NCBI GenBank assembly: GCA_022361135.1
Contig: JAKSBM010000484.1
Coordinates: 1-6,876 of the forward strand
DNA from: Desulfobacterales bacterium
GTDB lineage: Bacteria > Desulfobacterota > Desulfobacteria > Desulfobacterales > Desulfobacteraceae
Reading direction: 5' to 3'
Length of the DNA stretch: 6,876 bases
Shown: positions 5,777-6,876 of the stretch, piece by piece
How positions within the stretch are numbered: position 1 is the stretch's first letter
How the letters are laid out: each line of letters starts with the position of its first letter
Translations under genes and position numbers: made by a program
Notes under the pieces: generated by a model
What the model was told of the DNA's origin: nothing
What the model saw: only the letters and a program-made list of their open reading frames with translations
Database searches by the model: none

Positions 5777-6678
5777 TTCTCAATGCCATGATGGATCATA
5801 TCATCCAGGGACGATGGATTCCCAAGGTTCAGGTTGAACGTGCCCTGGGCCCCCTTCTCGGTATGTTCCTCCCAGGAATTTTAACCAAACTGCTCCCGGA
5901 ACAGCCCCGGATTGAAATGATCCTGCCTGAATTTCCCCTAAAAAAACAAAACGAAAAGGGCCATCAAACCAGTACCAACATAGATTATCTCCTCTGGAGT
6001 CCGGATTCTGAAAAATTATTTTTTGTGGAATTAAAAACCGATGCCGCTTCCTATGGGGCCAACCAATTGGAAAACTATAACCGATACATCCAAAAAATCG
6101 GAAAACAAGGGGCAGGCTTTCTTTTCAGGGATTTGGAATCCATTGCACACAAGTCTAAACGAAAAGAGAAATACCATTATGTTTTGGAACACTGCAGGCA
6201 GCTTGAAATTCCCTTTGACCGGATACGGGATGGGGCATTGATTTACCTGGCACCGGAAGCGGTGTCCCAAGGGGCTGAAACGGCCGACCATTTCTTTTCC
6301 TTTGGCCAATTGCCCGAATCCATCCCCGGCCCCTTCCACGCCCAATGGCCCTTGATCCGAAACCACCTTTTGGTGCTGGATGAAAATGGGGCTCCTTGCC
6401 CAACGGGGAAGCCGGGTCTGGCAAAAGTCCTTTCGAACATTGAAACTTACATGGAAAATAAGGGCATCACAACGCCTCCGTTGAGAATCTACCTGGGCAA
6501 AACTGGTTCGGGAAAGCAGCCCAATTACAAGGTGGATTTCACCCCGGACCTTTCCATTTGCTTCCGATTCGGCGGGGGAATCAATGCCACGGATTGGGAT
6601 GCAGGAAATTTGGATTCCGGACTTGGGTGGGATGAATTCAAGCAATTGGTACTTGCTTCGGACTTGACGGCATCCTGA
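5761..6678 (+). CDS. Predicted PD-(D/E)XK nuclease-superfamily protein
   Basis: A 305-residue soluble protein that I cannot assign to a named family. Residues 73-106 show a PD-(D/E)XK-like core: Asp75 in TNIDYLLW, a turn, then FFVELKTD with Glu90 and Lys92, followed by Gln102-x3-Tyr106 (QLENY). This order and the QxxxY motif recall RecB/Cas4-type nucleases. Glu26 in the N-terminal helix may complete the site. The C-terminal half (about 150-305) includes GALIYLAPEAV and a late segment around LRIYLGKTGSGKQ; its role is unknown and no ligand-binding domain is recognised. GTG 5761 is taken as the start, 12 bases after the WYL-GGDEF stop, with weak GAAAG upstream; ATG 5788 is the alternative. Base composition dips here: by hand count 92 of 240 bases at 5941-6180 are G or C, well below the glcF-like gene. 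It is probably co-expressed with the WYL-GGDEF protein. Alternatives are a DNA repair nuclease or a restriction-like enzyme. Confidence 0.7.
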   Translation: MNDTDFLNAMMDHIIQGRWIPKVQVERALGPLLGMFLPGILTKLLPEQPRIEMILPEFPLKKQNEKGHQTSTNIDYLLWSPDSEKLFFVELKTDAASYGANQLENYNRYIQKIGKQGAGFLFRDLESIAHKSKRKEKYHYVLEHCRQLEIPFDRIRDGALIYLAPEAVSQGAETADHFFSFGQLPESIPGPFHAQWPLIRNHLLVLDENGAPCPTGKPGLAKVLSNIETYMENKGITTPPLRIYLGKTGSGKQPNYKVDFTPDLSICFRFGGGINATDWDAGNLDSGLGWDEFKQLVLASDLTAS

Positions 6679-6876
6679 TTTTAAACACCACGGGGATGGC
6701 AGTTGGCCCCATACACCACGCAAATGAGAACCTTCCCATGGGGAAAACGATTCCGATTTTCCCCGGGGAAGAAGCTCACACGGCCCCCGGGTTTCAAAGA
6801 AAAAACAGGCACTTTATCACAAAACCTTCTCATTTCCATTCCATTTCCATCTCCCAAATCAAACAATTTTATCCAC
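6679..6876. other. Terminal non-coding stretch
   Basis: This 198-bp stretch holds no gene I can support. It contains a stem-loop (6740-6764), an 8-base direct repeat ACACCACG (6685-6692 and 6713-6720), and a 9-base direct repeat CATTTCCAT (6831-6839 and 6842-6850). Reading frames stay open through it on both strands, but none has a ribosome site or a recognisable protein. Confidence 0.5.
6740..6764. repeat. Stem-loop downstream of the nuclease gene
   Basis: GGGGAAAA (6740-6747) pairs perfectly with TTTTCCCC (6757-6764) around a 9-base loop. It lies about 60 bases after the last stop codon, where an operon 3' end would be expected. No T-run follows on either strand, so it is at best an atypical terminator or a transcript-stabilising hairpin. 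Confidence 0.45.

Noticed and set aside
6496..6519. Walker A-like GKTGSGK at residues 246-252 of the nuclease-like protein.
   Set aside because: The residue after GK is Gln rather than Ser/Thr, the motif sits near the C-terminus, and no Walker B follows, so an ATPase is not supported.
6681..6876. Open frames through the right end on both strands (- strand 6876 to 6681, + strand from ATG 6696).
   Set aside because: Neither has a usable ribosome site or recognisable sequence, and they overlap each other and the stem-loop. A partial gene entering from the right cannot be excluded.

Overview
The window is a bacterial segment with every convincing gene on the + strand and short gaps between them. 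It suggests a Gram-negative, anaerobic-type proteobacterium. The mix of a TRAP permease, a GlcD/GlcF-type 2-hydroxyacid oxidoreductase and GGDEF signalling would fit a Desulfobacterota sulfate reducer, but that placement is only an inference from gene content and moderately GC-rich codon use.

Layout: 1-463 is the C-terminal end of a TRAP transporter large membrane subunit (DctM type). It is followed by a 137-bp gap that holds a perfect 12-bp inverted repeat. Then comes a tight metabolic block: a class I/II PLP aminotransferase (601-1773), a GlcD-like FAD oxidoreductase (1778-3160) and a GlcF-like iron-sulfur/CCG-domain protein (3175-4458). Together these could import an organic acid, oxidise a 2-hydroxyacid to a 2-oxoacid with electrons passing through Fe-S clusters, and interconvert the 2-oxoacid with an amino acid. 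The substrate cannot be read from the sequence.

The tail is the unusual part. At 4489-5748 lies a protein that I read as a WYL/WCX ligand-sensing regulator without its DNA-binding helix-turn-helix, fused to a GGDEF nucleotide cyclase domain. The cyclase has an intact active-site motif and inhibitory site, but Asn replaces the guanine-recognising Asp (PleD Asp344). Twelve bases downstream, a GTG-started gene (5761-6678) carries a PD-(D/E)XK nuclease signature with a QxxxY motif. WYL domains are a recurring regulatory part of prokaryotic defence and DNA-damage systems. A WYL-controlled cyclic-dinucleotide synthase next to a nuclease is therefore the candidate for an undescribed signal-effector pair. 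This is a hypothesis: no ligand-binding domain was recognised on the nuclease, and the neighbours are metabolic rather than a defence island.

The last 198 bp (6679-6876) contain no gene I can support, only a stem-loop and a short direct repeat.
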